A stretch of 64,000 nt of DNA, taken from assembly GCF_001280125.1 (NCBI RefSeq), contig NZ_LGEG01000114.1:62001-126000 (forward strand), written 5' to 3'. This DNA comes from Streptomyces sp. NRRL F-6492 (GTDB lineage Bacteria; Actinomycetota; Actinomycetes; Streptomycetales; Streptomycetaceae). The translations under genes and the position numbers were made by a program. Each line of letters begins with the position of its first letter. Position 1 is the first letter of the stretch. This document shows positions 9,566 to 18,405 of the stretch, one piece after another. The notes below the pieces were generated by a model. It did not search any database. It saw only the letters and a list, made by a program, of their open reading frames with translations, and was not told where the DNA came from.

Positions 9566-10360
9566 GTGAAGATCGCGCTCATGGACTCCGGAATCGGCCT
9601 CCTCCCGGCGGCGGCCGCGGTGCGCCGGCTGCGGCCGGACGCGGATCTCCTCCTCTCCAACGACCCCGACGGCATGCCGTGGGGCCCGCGCACCCCCGAG
9701 GACCTCACGGGGCGCGCCCTCGCCGTCGCGCTCGCGGCCGCGGAGCACCGCCCGCGGGCGCTGATCGTGGCCTGCAACACCGCCACCGTGCACGCCCTGC
9801 CCGCCCTGCGCGCCGCCCTCGAACCGGACGTCCCCGTCATCGGCACCGTGCCCGCGATCAAGCCCGCCGCCGCGGGAGGCGGCAAGATCGCCATCTGGGC
9901 CACCCCGGCCACCACCGGCAGCGCCTACCAGCGCGGACTCATCCGCGACTTCGCCGGGGACGCCGAGGTCACCGAGGTGCCCTGCCCGGGCCTCGCGGAC
10001 GCCGTGGAGCACGCGGACCAGGAGGCCGTGGACCGGGCCGTCGCCGCCGCGGCCGCGCTCACCCCGCCCGACGTCCGCGCCGTCGTCCTCGGCTGCACCC
10101 ACTACGAACTGGTCGAGGGGCGCATCCTCGCCGCCCTGGAGGCACGCCGCCGGACGGGCCTCCCGCCCCTCGTCTTCCACGGCTCCGCCGACGCCGTCGC
10201 CGCCCAGGCGCTGCGCCGGATCGGCGCCGAGCCCGCCCCCGCCGCCGACCCCACCGGCACCCTCTCCGTCCTCCTCAGCGGACGCCCCGGACGGCTCCCC
10301 GCCCCGGCCCTCGCCTACGCCGAGGGCCGCGGCCTCACGGAGACCGCCCCCGCTCACTGA
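9566..10360 (+). CDS. Asp/Glu racemase family protein (glutamate racemase-like)
   Basis: A 264-residue protein from GTG (VKIALMDSGIGLLPAAAAVR). The family signatures are present: MDSGIG near the N-terminus with Asp7, IVACNTATVHALP with catalytic Cys70, and VVLGCTHYELVE with the second catalytic Cys177, so both acid/base cysteines are kept. Glutamate racemase supplies D-glutamate for peptidoglycan. The N-terminal motif (PDADLLLSNDPDGMPWGPRT) departs from canonical MurI (usually DxxxxPYG), so this may be a second, specialised racemase rather than the essential MurI. It stands alone between two promoters. Activity is likely; substrate less sure. Confidence 0.8.
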   Translation: MKIALMDSGIGLLPAAAAVRRLRPDADLLLSNDPDGMPWGPRTPEDLTGRALAVALAAAEHRPRALIVACNTATVHALPALRAALEPDVPVIGTVPAIKPAAAGGGKIAIWATPATTGSAYQRGLIRDFAGDAEVTEVPCPGLADAVEHADQEAVDRAVAAAAALTPPDVRAVVLGCTHYELVEGRILAALEARRRTGLPPLVFHGSADAVAAQALRRIGAEPAPAADPTGTLSVLLSGRPGRLPAPALAYAEGRGLTETAPAH

Positions 10361-10422
10361 GCGTGACGGAAGGGCTCCTTTCCGGCGCGCCGTCCGGACC
10401 GGGTCTGGGTATTCTTTCCGGT

Positions 10423-10989
10423 ATGAGGGAATATTCCCGGGACCCCCGCGCCGACGAACGGGCGCCCGCCGTCTGGACCGGCCGCGCCACCAACCGCTTC
10501 CAGTGGGTCGCGGCGGCGGCCGGCGCCGCCTGCGTGGCCCTGGGGATCGCCCTCGCGGTCCAGTTGCAGTGGACCTCGGGCATCGCGGCCCTCCTCATGG
10601 CGGTGATCGGCTGCGTCACGGTCGGACTGCTCGTCCTCTTCGGCACCCTCGCCTTCGTCCACGTGGCCGTGAAGGTCGACGACCGGGCCATGGAGGTCCG
10701 CTGCGGCCACATCGGCCTGCCGCGCCGCCGCATCCCGCTCTCCCACGTCGTCGGCGCCGACTTCGCCCCGAGCGTCACCCCGCGCCACTGGGGCGGCTGG
10801 GGCTACCGCTGGCGGCCCGAGAAGGGCACGGCCGTGGTCGTCCGGCGGGGCGAGGGCCTGGTCCTGCGCCTGGACGACGGACACACCTTCACGGTCACCG
10901 TCGACGGCGCCGAGTCCGCCGTCCGCGTCATCCGCGACCGCCTGCGCCGCCTGACCCCGCCGGGCCCGCCCGCGGCGACGGGGGCGTGA
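10423..10989 (+). CDS. two-helix membrane protein, unknown function
   Basis: A 188-residue protein starting MREYSRDPRADERAPAVW. Two adjacent membrane helices lie at about residues 28-50 (WVAAAAGAACVALGIALAVQL) and 55-80 (GIAALLMAVIGCVTVGLLVLFG). A soluble C-terminal domain follows with alternating strands (VAVKVDDRAMEVRCGHIGL, RRRIPLSHVVGADFAP, WGGWGYRWRPEKGTAVVV, GLVLRLDDGHTFTVTVD). That pattern, short helix pair then a PH-like barrel with an RIPLxxV strand, is common in actinobacterial membrane proteins of the DUF3093 or bacterial-PH kind. I do not recognise a specific role. Confidence 0.7.
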   Translation: MREYSRDPRADERAPAVWTGRATNRFQWVAAAAGAACVALGIALAVQLQWTSGIAALLMAVIGCVTVGLLVLFGTLAFVHVAVKVDDRAMEVRCGHIGLPRRRIPLSHVVGADFAPSVTPRHWGGWGYRWRPEKGTAVVVRRGEGLVLRLDDGHTFTVTVDGAESAVRVIRDRLRRLTPPGPPAATGA

Positions 10990-11114
10990 CACGGGCCCGA
11001 CGACCCGGCTCGGGAGACCCCGGACCGCGTGTCCCGCCCGCCCGCGTCCGAGCCGGTCAGAGGGGGGTCGCACCGGACGACCGGCGGACGGGCACGACCC
11101 GTAGACTCCGCAGG

Positions 11115-12905
11115 GTGAGCGCCACCATCACCCCCGCCGACGCGTCCGAGACCGACACCGCACCCGCGCCGGCCCACCGGCTGCGGCGGTTCGCCCGGCC
11201 CGCGGCGGCCCTGCTGTCCGGCTTCGTGCTCTACCTGAGCTTCCCGCCGCGTCCCCTGTGGTGGCTCGCGCCGCCCGCCTTCGCCCTGCTCGGCTGGGCC
11301 CTGCGGGGCCGCCGCCTCCGCGCCGGCTTCGGCCTCGGATACCTGGCCGGCCTCGGCTTCCTGCTCCCGCTCCTCGTCTGGACCGGCGAGGAGGTCGGCC
11401 CCGGCCCGTGGCTCGCGCTCGCCGCCGTCGAAGCCCTCTTCGTGGCCGCCGCGGGCCTCGGTATCGCGGCCGTCTCCCGCCTCCCGTGGTGGCCCTTCTT
11501 CGCCGCCGGGGTGTGGATCCTCGCGGAGGGGGCACGCGCGCGCGTGCCCTTCGGCGGCTTCCCCTGGGGCAAGGTCGCCTTCGGACAGGCCGACGGCTTC
11601 TTCCTGCCGCTCGCCGCCGTCGGCGGCACCCCCCTGCTCGGCTTCGCCGTCGCCCTCTGCGGCTTCGGCCTGTACGAGGCGGCCCGCCTGGTCCGCGACC
11701 GGCGCGCCCAGCGCGCCCTCGGCGCCACCGCTCCGGACTCCGCCGGGGGCACCCCGCCCACCACCGCCACCGCTCCGGACTCCGCCGGAGCCGCCTCGTC
11801 CGACACCGCTTCGAGCCCTGCCACCGCTTCGAGCCCCGCCGACGCCACCGGGCCCGCCACCGCTGCCACCCCGCCCGCCACCGGCAACGCCCCGCGCCGC
11901 ACCGGCGCCGCCCCGCGCGGCCCGCTCGTCGCCGCCGCGCTCGCCGTGCTCCTCCCGGTCACCGGCGGGCTCGCCGCGCTGCCGCTCGTCGACGACTCCG
12001 CCGAGGACGGCACCGCCACCGTCGCCGCCGTCCAGGGCAACGTCCCCCGCCTCGGCCTCGACTTCAACGCCCAGCGCCGGGCCGTCCTCGACAACCACGC
12101 CGCCCGCACCCGCGAGCTCGCCGAGGCGGTGAAGGAGAAGCGCGAGCCGCAGCCCGACTTCGTGCTGTGGCCCGAGAACTCCTCGGACATCGACCCGTAC
12201 GCGAACGCCGACGCCGCCGACGTCATCGACGAGGCCGTCCGCGCGATCGGCGCGCCCACCGTGATCGGCGCGGTCGTCGCCCCCGAGACCGGCAAGCTCC
12301 GCAACACCCTCATCCAGTGGGAGCCCGGTCGCGGCCCGGTCGCCACGTACGACAAGCGGCACGTCCAGCCCTTCGGCGAGTACATCCCGATGCGGTCCCT
12401 CGTCCGGATCTTCAACAGCAACGTGGACCGGGTGAGCCGCGACTTCGGCCCCGGCACCGAAGTCGGCGTCTTCGACCTCGCGGGGACGAAGGTCGGCCTC
12501 GCCACCTGCTACGAGGCGGCCTTCGACTGGGCCGTGCGCGACACCGTCACCCACGGCGCGCAGCTCATCACCGTCCCCAGCAACAACGCCACCTTCGGCC
12601 GCAGCGAGATGACCTACCAGCAGCTCGCGATGTCCCGGGTGCGCGCCGTCGAGCACAGCCGGGCCGTGGTCGTGCCCGTCACCAGCGGGGTGAGCGCGGT
12701 CATCCGCCCCGACGGCGAGGTCGTCGCGCAGACGAGGATGTTCACCCCGGACGTCCTGGTCGAGAAGGTGCCGCTGCGCTCCTCGCAGACCCCCGCGACC
12801 CGCATGGGCACCCTGCCCGAAGCCCTTCTCGCGGCGCTCGCCGCCGCCGGTCTCGGCTGGTCGGCGCTCCGCTCGGTACGGGCCCGCCGCACCCGGGCGG
12901 AGTGA
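11115..12905 (+). CDS. lnt: apolipoprotein N-acyltransferase
   Basis: A 596-residue protein starting at GTG (VSATITPADASETDT). It transfers an acyl chain from phospholipid to the N-terminal Cys of lipoproteins in the membrane. Residues about 28-200 form six helices (ALLSGFVLYLSFPP, WWLAPPAFALLGWAL, LGYLAGLGFLLPLLVW and others) with the family's AEGARARVPFGGFPWGK loop. A nitrilase domain follows with the E-K-C triad visible in LWPENSSD, YDKRHVQPFGEYIP and LATCYEAAFDWAVRD. Between membrane and nitrilase halves (about residues 205-280) is a Thr/Ala/Ser/Pro-rich insertion with APDSAG repeats, absent from most Lnt proteins. A final helix closes the protein. It is monocistronic. Confidence 0.93.
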   Translation: MSATITPADASETDTAPAPAHRLRRFARPAAALLSGFVLYLSFPPRPLWWLAPPAFALLGWALRGRRLRAGFGLGYLAGLGFLLPLLVWTGEEVGPGPWLALAAVEALFVAAAGLGIAAVSRLPWWPFFAAGVWILAEGARARVPFGGFPWGKVAFGQADGFFLPLAAVGGTPLLGFAVALCGFGLYEAARLVRDRRAQRALGATAPDSAGGTPPTTATAPDSAGAASSDTASSPATASSPADATGPATAATPPATGNAPRRTGAAPRGPLVAAALAVLLPVTGGLAALPLVDDSAEDGTATVAAVQGNVPRLGLDFNAQRRAVLDNHAARTRELAEAVKEKREPQPDFVLWPENSSDIDPYANADAADVIDEAVRAIGAPTVIGAVVAPETGKLRNTLIQWEPGRGPVATYDKRHVQPFGEYIPMRSLVRIFNSNVDRVSRDFGPGTEVGVFDLAGTKVGLATCYEAAFDWAVRDTVTHGAQLITVPSNNATFGRSEMTYQQLAMSRVRAVEHSRAVVVPVTSGVSAVIRPDGEVVAQTRMFTPDVLVEKVPLRSSQTPATRMGTLPEALLAALAAAGLGWSALRSVRARRTRAE

Positions 12906-13032
12906 CCCGGGGCCACCGGGAGCGGCCCGGACCCGAGGGCCGACAGGGGCCGCCCGGCAAGTGCCGGGGGGCCGTCCGGGAGGTGGCCGGGGGTCCGCCG
13001 AGGAGCGGCCGTACATGATCTAGGGTCGAGCC

Positions 13033-13515
13033 ATGGCTACTCCTGACTTCATCCGCACCCTGCGCGAGACGGCCGGTCACCAGCTCCTCTTCCTGCCCGG
13101 CGTGAGCGCCGTCGTCTTCGACGACCGGGGCCGGGTGCTGCTCGGCCGGCGCTCCGACAACGGGCGCTGGGCGATCATCGGCGGCATCGTCGAGCCGGGC
13201 GAGCAGCCCGCCGACTGCGCGGTGCGCGAGGTGTACGAGGAGACCGCCGTGCGCTGCGAGGTCGAGCGGATCGTGATCGTCGAGACCCTCCGCAGGCCCG
13301 TCGTCTATCCCAACGGGGACCAGTGCCAGTTCATGGACGTGACCTTCCGCTGCCGCGCCGTCGGCGGGGAGGCGCGGGTCAACGACGAGGAGTCCACCGA
13401 GGTCGGCTGGTTCGCGGTGGACGAACTGCCGGAGATGAAGCGTTTCTCCCATCTCCGGATCGAGAAGGCGCTCGCCGACGAACCCACATGGTTCCGCACC
13501 ACAGCAACCAGCTGA
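13033..13515 (+). CDS. Nudix hydrolase
   Basis: A 160-residue protein starting MATPDFIRTLRETAGHQ. A complete Nudix box spans about G51-V73 (GIVEPGE, seven residues, then REVYEETAV), with both metal-binding glutamates in REVYEE. The family hydrolyses nucleoside diphosphates linked to another moiety. The preceding VSAVVFDDRGRVLLGRRSDN and following FRCRAVGGEARVNDEESTEV and WFAVDELPEM are standard for the small Nudix proteins common in Streptomyces. Substrate cannot be predicted. No operon partner: the next gene on this strand begins 55 bp later with its own putative promoter region. Confidence 0.92.
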   Translation: MATPDFIRTLRETAGHQLLFLPGVSAVVFDDRGRVLLGRRSDNGRWAIIGGIVEPGEQPADCAVREVYEETAVRCEVERIVIVETLRRPVVYPNGDQCQFMDVTFRCRAVGGEARVNDEESTEVGWFAVDELPEMKRFSHLRIEKALADEPTWFRTTATS

Positions 13516-13570
13516 ACTGTGGGTCCGACGCACATCGGTGCGGAAAGGGGCCCTTCATAGGGTGCGGAGC

Positions 13571-14398
13571 ATGAGCGCTCCCGTCACCGCCCCCGGTACC
13601 GACCTCGCCGCACCCCTGCCCCGCGCGGCCGGACTCGCCCTCGACCTCACCGGCCGCACCGCGCTCGTCACCGGCGCGGCCGGCGGCATCGGACGCGCCT
13701 GCGCGCTGCGGCTCGCCGCCGCCGGAGCCCGGGTCAGAGCCGTCGACCGGGCCGCCGAGGGCCTGGACGCCCTGGCCGGGGAGGCCTCCGGGCTCCCCGG
13801 GGAGCTCGAACCGCGGCTGCTCGACCTGACCGACCTGGACGCCGCGGAGACCGCCGCCGCGGGCGCGGACATCCTCGTCAACAACGCCGGGCTCCAGCTC
13901 GTGCGCCCCATCGAGGAGTTCCCGCCGGACGTCTTCCACACCGTCCTCACCGTGATGCTGGAGGCGCCGTTCCGGCTCATCCGGGGCGCACTCCCGCACA
14001 TGTACGGCCAGGGCTGGGGGCGGATCGTGAACATCTCGTCCGTCCACGGGCTGCGCGCCTCCGCCTTCAAGTCCGCCTATGTGGCCGCCAAACACGGTCT
14101 GGAGGGCCTGTCCAAGACCGCCGCCCTCGAAGGCGCCCCGCACGGGGTCACCTCCAACTGCGTCAACCCCGGCTACGTCCGCACCCCGCTCGTCGAACGC
14201 CAGATCGCCGACCAGGCCGCCGCCCACGGCATCCCGCCGGAGCGGGTCCTCGCGGACGTCCTGCTCAAGGACTCGGCGCTCAAGCGGCTCATCGAACCGG
14301 AGGAGGTCGCCGAGGCCGTCCTCTACCTCTGCGCCCCCCAGGCCTCGTTCATCACCGGCACCTCCCTCACCCTCGACGGCGGCTGGACCGCCCACTGA
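13571..14398 (+). CDS. 3-hydroxybutyrate dehydrogenase (short-chain dehydrogenase)
   Basis: A 275-residue SDR. It oxidises D-3-hydroxybutyrate to acetoacetate with NAD. The Rossmann motif TGAAGGIGRACALRL is at about residues 36-50; VRAVDRA at the end of beta-2 supplies the acidic residue favouring NAD; NNAG follows; the catalytic Ser is in VNISSVHG and the Tyr/Lys pair in SAYVAAKHG. The C-terminus (ASFITGTSLTLDGGW) is typical. The 3-hydroxybutyrate-specific assignment rests on the SSVHGLRAS and LIEPEEVAEAVLYL stretches plus context: the next genes encode a GAF/PucR-type regulator and an MHS transporter, a set seen in Streptomyces. The catalytic-site stretch (14052-14083) is matched exactly by a CRISPR spacer at 35097-35128. 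Confidence 0.85.
   Translation: MSAPVTAPGTDLAAPLPRAAGLALDLTGRTALVTGAAGGIGRACALRLAAAGARVRAVDRAAEGLDALAGEASGLPGELEPRLLDLTDLDAAETAAAGADILVNNAGLQLVRPIEEFPPDVFHTVLTVMLEAPFRLIRGALPHMYGQGWGRIVNISSVHGLRASAFKSAYVAAKHGLEGLSKTAALEGAPHGVTSNCVNPGYVRTPLVERQIADQAAAHGIPPERVLADVLLKDSALKRLIEPEEVAEAVLYLCAPQASFITGTSLTLDGGWTAH
14052..14083 (-). other. protospacer: perfect match to CRISPR spacer 16 of the long array
   Basis: These 32 bases are the exact reverse complement of the spacer at 35097-35128. The base next to the protospacer at the PAM side (complement of 14084) is C, and the three PAM-side bases read GGC on the spacer-sense strand. The segment encodes the residues just before and including the dehydrogenase's catalytic Tyr. 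Confidence 0.95.
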
Positions 14399-14465
14399 AG
14401 GTGCCCCTGTGAAGGTTGTCCACAGGGGTGGTGCGACCACACGTACGGCAGGTATCCCTGTGTCC

Positions 14466-16361
14466 ATGTCCCACGAACACGTCTCCTACCTGGAACTCCT
14501 CGCACGGGGAGCCGCGACGGAGGCCTACGACCGGCCCGTGCTGCTCGCCCGCGCGAGCGGCGCGGGCCCCGAGGCGCTGGCCGGCCTCGAAGAGGCCAAG
14601 CAGCTCGCCCTGCGGGTCCGGGCCGAGCTGGAGGGGCGGCGGCGCCGCGAGGCGGAGCTGTCCGCGCTCTTCGAGACCGCCCACGACCTCGCGGGACTCC
14701 GCGACCTCGACGCGGTGCTGCGCGCCATCGTCCAGCGCGCCCGCTCCCTCCTGGGCACCGAGGTGGCCTACCTCAGCCTCAACGACCCGGCCGCGGGCGA
14801 CACGTACATGCGGGTCACCGAGGGCTCCGTCTCCGCGCGCTTCCAGCAGGTGCGGCTGGGCATGGGCGAGGGGCTCGGCGGACTCGTCGCCCAGACCGCC
14901 CGCCCGTACGTCACGGACGACTACTTCGGCGACGCGCGCTTCCAGCACACCCGCACCATCGACACGGCGGTGCGGGACGAGGGCCTCGTCGCCATCCTCG
15001 GGGTGCCGCTCAGCCTCGGCAGCCAGGTCATCGGCGTCCTCTTCGCCGCCGACCGCAGGGCCAGGGTCTTCGAGCGCGAACAGGTCGCGCTGCTCTGCTC
15101 CTTCGCCGCGCACGCCGCCGTCGCCATCGACACGGCCAACCTCCTCGCCGAGACCCGCACGGCCCTCGCGGAGCTGGAGCGGGCCAACGACATCATCCGC
15201 GAGCACAGCGGCGTCATCGAGCGGGCCTCCGAGGTCCACGACCGCCTCTCCGAACTGGTCCTGCACGGCGGCGGCGTCCACGACGTGGCCCGCGCCGTCT
15301 CCGAAGTCCTGGGCGGGACCGTCGAGTTCACCGAGGCGGGCGCCGGTTCCGCGCGCCGCGCCGAGGGCCACGCGGTCCGCGAGGGCGACGACTGGGCCGC
15401 CGCGGTCTCCGCCGGCGGCGAGACCCTGGGCACCCTCGTCCTGCGCGGACGGCCCGACCTCGACCCCGTCGACCAGCGCACCCTGGAGCGCGCCGCCCTG
15501 GTCACCTCCCTCCTGCTGCTCGCCCGCCGCTCGGCGGGCGAGGCCGAGCAGCGGGTGCGGGGCGAGCTCCTCGACGACCTCCTCGACGCCCCCGACCGGG
15601 ACCGCCGCCTGCTGCGCGAGCGCGCCGCCCGGCTCCGTACCGACAGCGAGGCCCCGCACGTGGTGCTCGCCGCCCGGATCGACCGGGCCGCCGACGGCGC
15701 CGCCGACACCGAGGCGGGCCGCCGCGAGAGCGCCGACCGGCAGCGCCTGTGGTCGGCCGCCTCCCACCTGGCCGCCACCCGCCACGGACTGGCCTCCGCG
15801 CGCGACGGCGGCACGGTCCTCCTGCTGCCGCTCGGCCCCGGGGAGACCGCCGCCGAACTGGCCCGGCAGACCGCCAGGAACCTCGGCGGCACCCTGCGCG
15901 AACAGGTCACCGTCGGCGCCTCCGCCCCCGTACGGGCGCCCCTGGACCATCCGGACCAGGTGGCCGTCGCGTACGAGGAGGCCCGCCGCTGCCTCGACGC
16001 GCTGCGGCTCCTGCACCGCTCCGGTCAGGGCGCCGCCGCCGAGGACCTCGGCTTCCTCGGCCTGCTGCTCGCCGAGAGGCGGGACGTCGACGGCTTCGTC
16101 GACCGCACCGTCGGCCAGGTCGTCGCCTACGACCGGCGGCGCGGCACGGAGCTGGTCCGCACCCTGGACGCGTACTTCGCGAGCGGCATGAGCCCCGCCC
16201 GCACCAAGGACGAACTCCACGTCCACGTCAACACGGTGGCCCAGCGCCTGGAGCGGATCGGCCGGCTCCTCGGCCCCGACTGGCAGTCCCCGTCGCGCGC
16301 CCTGGAGATCCAGCTGGCGCTGCGGCTGCACGCCCTCTCGGACGCGGTCGCGGGGACGTGA
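14466..16361 (+). CDS. GAF-domain regulator with PucR-type C-terminal helix-turn-helix
   Basis: A 631-residue protein. I take the ATG (MSHEHVSYLELLARG); an in-frame GTG two codons upstream is equally possible. A short coiled segment (about 25-45) precedes a GAF domain at about residues 50-200 (AHDLAGLRDLDAVLRAIV, YLSLNDPAAGDTYMRV, GMGEGLGGLVAQTARP, VIGVLFAADR). A coiled linker, a CdaR/GGDEF-like middle (VVLAARIDRAADGA and VGASAPVRAPLDH) and a C-terminal PucR/CdaR HTH follow (GMSPARTKDELHVHVNTVAQ then RLERIGRLLG). It lies 67 bp after the dehydrogenase and likely senses a small molecule to control it and the convergent MHS transporter. Ligand unknown. Confidence 0.85.
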   Translation: MSHEHVSYLELLARGAATEAYDRPVLLARASGAGPEALAGLEEAKQLALRVRAELEGRRRREAELSALFETAHDLAGLRDLDAVLRAIVQRARSLLGTEVAYLSLNDPAAGDTYMRVTEGSVSARFQQVRLGMGEGLGGLVAQTARPYVTDDYFGDARFQHTRTIDTAVRDEGLVAILGVPLSLGSQVIGVLFAADRRARVFEREQVALLCSFAAHAAVAIDTANLLAETRTALAELERANDIIREHSGVIERASEVHDRLSELVLHGGGVHDVARAVSEVLGGTVEFTEAGAGSARRAEGHAVREGDDWAAAVSAGGETLGTLVLRGRPDLDPVDQRTLERAALVTSLLLLARRSAGEAEQRVRGELLDDLLDAPDRDRRLLRERAARLRTDSEAPHVVLAARIDRAADGAADTEAGRRESADRQRLWSAASHLAATRHGLASARDGGTVLLLPLGPGETAAELARQTARNLGGTLREQVTVGASAPVRAPLDHPDQVAVAYEEARRCLDALRLLHRSGQGAAAEDLGFLGLLLAERRDVDGFVDRTVGQVVAYDRRRGTELVRTLDAYFASGMSPARTKDELHVHVNTVAQRLERIGRLLGPDWQSPSRALEIQLALRLHALSDAVAGT

Positions 16362-16418
16362 CGTACGGGAAGGCCCCGGGCCCCGCTCACGGCGAGCGGG
16401 CCCGGGGCCTTCGTACGT
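16361..16418. terminator. bidirectional hairpin terminator between convergent genes
   Basis: An almost perfect stem of more than 20 bp: the left arm begins ACGTACGGGAAGGCCCCGGG, the right arm ends CCCGGGGCCTTCGTACGT, with a small GCTCACGGCGAGC apex. It separates the regulator stop (first base shared) from the transporter stop at 16427 and can serve both strands. Confidence 0.9.
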
Positions 16419-16426
16419 CCCGCGGA

Positions 16427-17794
16427 TCAGGCGTCGGCGCGGACCCGGGAGTCCTCGGGGGTCCGCTCGGCGACCTCGCCGAGGTCGCTGTCGCGGGTCT
16501 CGCGGGCACAGACGATCGCGACGACGGTGAGCAGCGCGGCGGCGATCACGTACAGGGAGATCGGCGTCGAGGTGCCGTGGTCGGCGAGCAGCGCGGTCGC
16601 GATGAGCGGGGCGGGCGCGCCGGCGGCCACGGAGGAGAACTGGGCGCCGATGGAGGCGCCGGAGTACCGCACCCGGGTCGCGAACATCTCGGAGAAGAAG
16701 GCCGCCTGCGGGGCGTACATCGCCCCGTGCAGGACCAGGCCGACCGTGACGGCGAGCAGCAGGCTGCCGAAGGTGCCCCGGTCGACGAGCGCGAAGAAGG
16801 GGAACATCCAGGCCCCGACGCCCACCGCGCCGATCAGGTACACCGGCCGGCGCCCGAGCCGGTCGGACAGCGCGCCCCACAGGGGGATCACCGCGAAGTG
16901 GACGGCGGACCCTATGAGGACGGTGTTCAGGGCGGTCTGCTTGGAGAGCCCGACCTGCGTGGTCGCGTACACCAGGATGAACGCGGTGATCACGTAGTAC
17001 GAGATGTTCTCCGCCATGCGGGCGCCCATCGCGACGAGCACGTCCCGCCAGTGGTGGCGCAGCACCGCCACGAGCGGCATCTTCTCGACCTGTCCGGCGA
17101 CCGCCTTGCGCTCCTCGGCGGCGGCGAGCGCGGCCTTGAAGACGGGCGACTCGTCGACCGAGAGGCGGATCCACAGGCCGACGATCACGAGGACGCCGGA
17201 GAGCAGGAACGGGACGCGCCAGCCCCAGGAGGTGAAGGCGGCCTCCGAGAGCAGCGCGGTCAGCGCGGAGAGCACACCGGTGGCGAGCAACTGCCCGGCG
17301 GGCGCGCCGGTCTGCGGCCACGAGGCCCAGAACCCGCGCCGCTTCGCGTCCCCGTGCTCGGACACGAGCAGGACGGCCCCGCCCCACTCCCCGCCGAGCG
17401 CGAAGCCCTGGACGAGCCGCAGCACGGTCAGCAGGACGGGCGCGACGGAGCCGACGGTCGCGTGCGTCGGCAGCAGCCCGATGGCGAACGTCGCCCCGCC
17501 CATCAGGAGCAGGCTGAGCACCAGCAGCTTCTTCCGCCCGAGCCGGTCGCCGTAGTGCCCGAACACCAGCGCCCCGAGCGGCCGCGCGGCGAACCCGACG
17601 GCGTACGTCAGGAAGGACAGCAGGGTGCCCACCAGCGGATCGGAATCGGGGAAGAACAGCTTGTTGAACACGAGCGCCGCGGCGGACCCGTACAGGAAGA
17701 AGTCGTACCACTCGATGGTGGTGCCGATGAGGCTGGCGGCGACGATCCGCTTGAGGGATCCGGGTGGGGTCGGGGAGGGAGTTGCGGCGGCCAT
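16427..17794 (-). CDS. MHS-family MFS transporter (metabolite:H+ symporter)
   Basis: A 455-residue, 12-helix transporter. The ATG (MAAATPSPTPPGSLKRIV) has GGAAG eight bases upstream; GTG codons just upstream are alternatives. MHS-type markers are KRIVAASLIGTTIEWYDFFL at the N-terminus, the loop 2-3 motif FGHYGDRLGRKKLLVLSLLL, and the loop 8-9 copy ALSDRLGRRPVYLIGAVGVG. MHS proteins import carboxylates such as citrate, ketoglutarate, shikimate or osmolytes. Convergent to the 3-hydroxybutyrate dehydrogenase and GAF/PucR genes, so hydroxybutyrate or a related acid is a reasonable substrate guess. The acidic tail (RETRDSDLGEVAERTPEDSR) is unremarkable. Confidence 0.88.
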   Translation of the reverse strand: MAAATPSPTPPGSLKRIVAASLIGTTIEWYDFFLYGSAAALVFNKLFFPDSDPLVGTLLSFLTYAVGFAARPLGALVFGHYGDRLGRKKLLVLSLLLMGGATFAIGLLPTHATVGSVAPVLLTVLRLVQGFALGGEWGGAVLLVSEHGDAKRRGFWASWPQTGAPAGQLLATGVLSALTALLSEAAFTSWGWRVPFLLSGVLVIVGLWIRLSVDESPVFKAALAAAEERKAVAGQVEKMPLVAVLRHHWRDVLVAMGARMAENISYYVITAFILVYATTQVGLSKQTALNTVLIGSAVHFAVIPLWGALSDRLGRRPVYLIGAVGVGAWMFPFFALVDRGTFGSLLLAVTVGLVLHGAMYAPQAAFFSEMFATRVRYSGASIGAQFSSVAAGAPAPLIATALLADHGTSTPISLYVIAAALLTVVAIVCARETRDSDLGEVAERTPEDSRVRADA

Positions 17795-18126
17795 GTGCAC
17801 CACTTCCAGGCAAGGGCGGGGACGTTTCGGTGTCGCCACACCGTAGGAAGTGGCAGGTCAGGGGCGTATGTGGTGGGACACCATAGTTCGAGGTGGACGA
17901 GTGCGCTCGGCCGCCATGACAACGCCTCGCGGCCTTCCCGGAGGGCCCGGAAGGACTGTGGGAGCGGCTGTCTCTGTTGCCCTTGTTCGGGGTGATTTGG
18001 CGGTGCGGTGCTGACTCCCGTGCTGGATTGGTGCTGACTACGGAGAATGGAAACACCGCATGTGTGGCGGATCAGGCGCGGTGGTAGTTGCAGGGCGTCC
18101 CGTGTCCGAGGAGCCGCTCACGGCCC
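17795..18126. other. 332-bp intergenic region, no gene seen
   Basis: Lies upstream of the transporter and before the MarR fragment. It must hold the transporter promoter on the minus strand. The short reading frames have no family resemblance, and the base composition is lower in GC from about 17,980, marking the start of accessory DNA. Confidence 0.5.
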
Positions 18127-18405
18127 TTCCGGGACGCGCGGCACCTGGGCGTCAGCCGGCAGAACGTCCAGCGCGTCGCCAACGACCTCGTGGCGCTCGG
18201 GCTGATCGACCTCATGGTGAACCCGGACCACCGGTCCTCGCCGCTGCTGACTCCGACGCCCGCCGGCAAGGATGCGCTGGTCCGCGTGACCGCGCGGGCT
18301 GAGGAGTGGCACTGTTCCCTCTTCGCGGACCTCTCCGACGAGGAAATCCGTGCCACGCACGCCTCCCTCCGTCGCCTCCTGGGCGCCTTGGGCGAGCGTA
18401 GAGGA
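18127..18405 (+). pseudogene. truncated MarR-family regulator
   Basis: The reading frame gives LGVSRQNVQRVANDLVALGL and IDLMVNPDHRSSPLLTPTPA followed by GKDALVRVTARAEEWHCSLF and SDEEIRATHASLRRLLGAL. These are the recognition helix, beta-wing (DHRSS) and C-terminal dimerisation helices of a MarR-type regulator. The first helices of the fold, normally about 40-50 residues, are missing: upstream codons do not continue the family and there is no good start. Downstream of GALGER the frame runs on into unrelated sequence to a stop at 18531. I call it a 5'-truncated remnant. It sits at the border between core and accessory DNA. Confidence 0.7.

Noticed and set aside
14367..18056. 1,229-codon minus-strand frame
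   Set aside because: Antisense to the GAF/PucR gene and out-of-frame with the MHS transporter; the real frames carry all the motifs.
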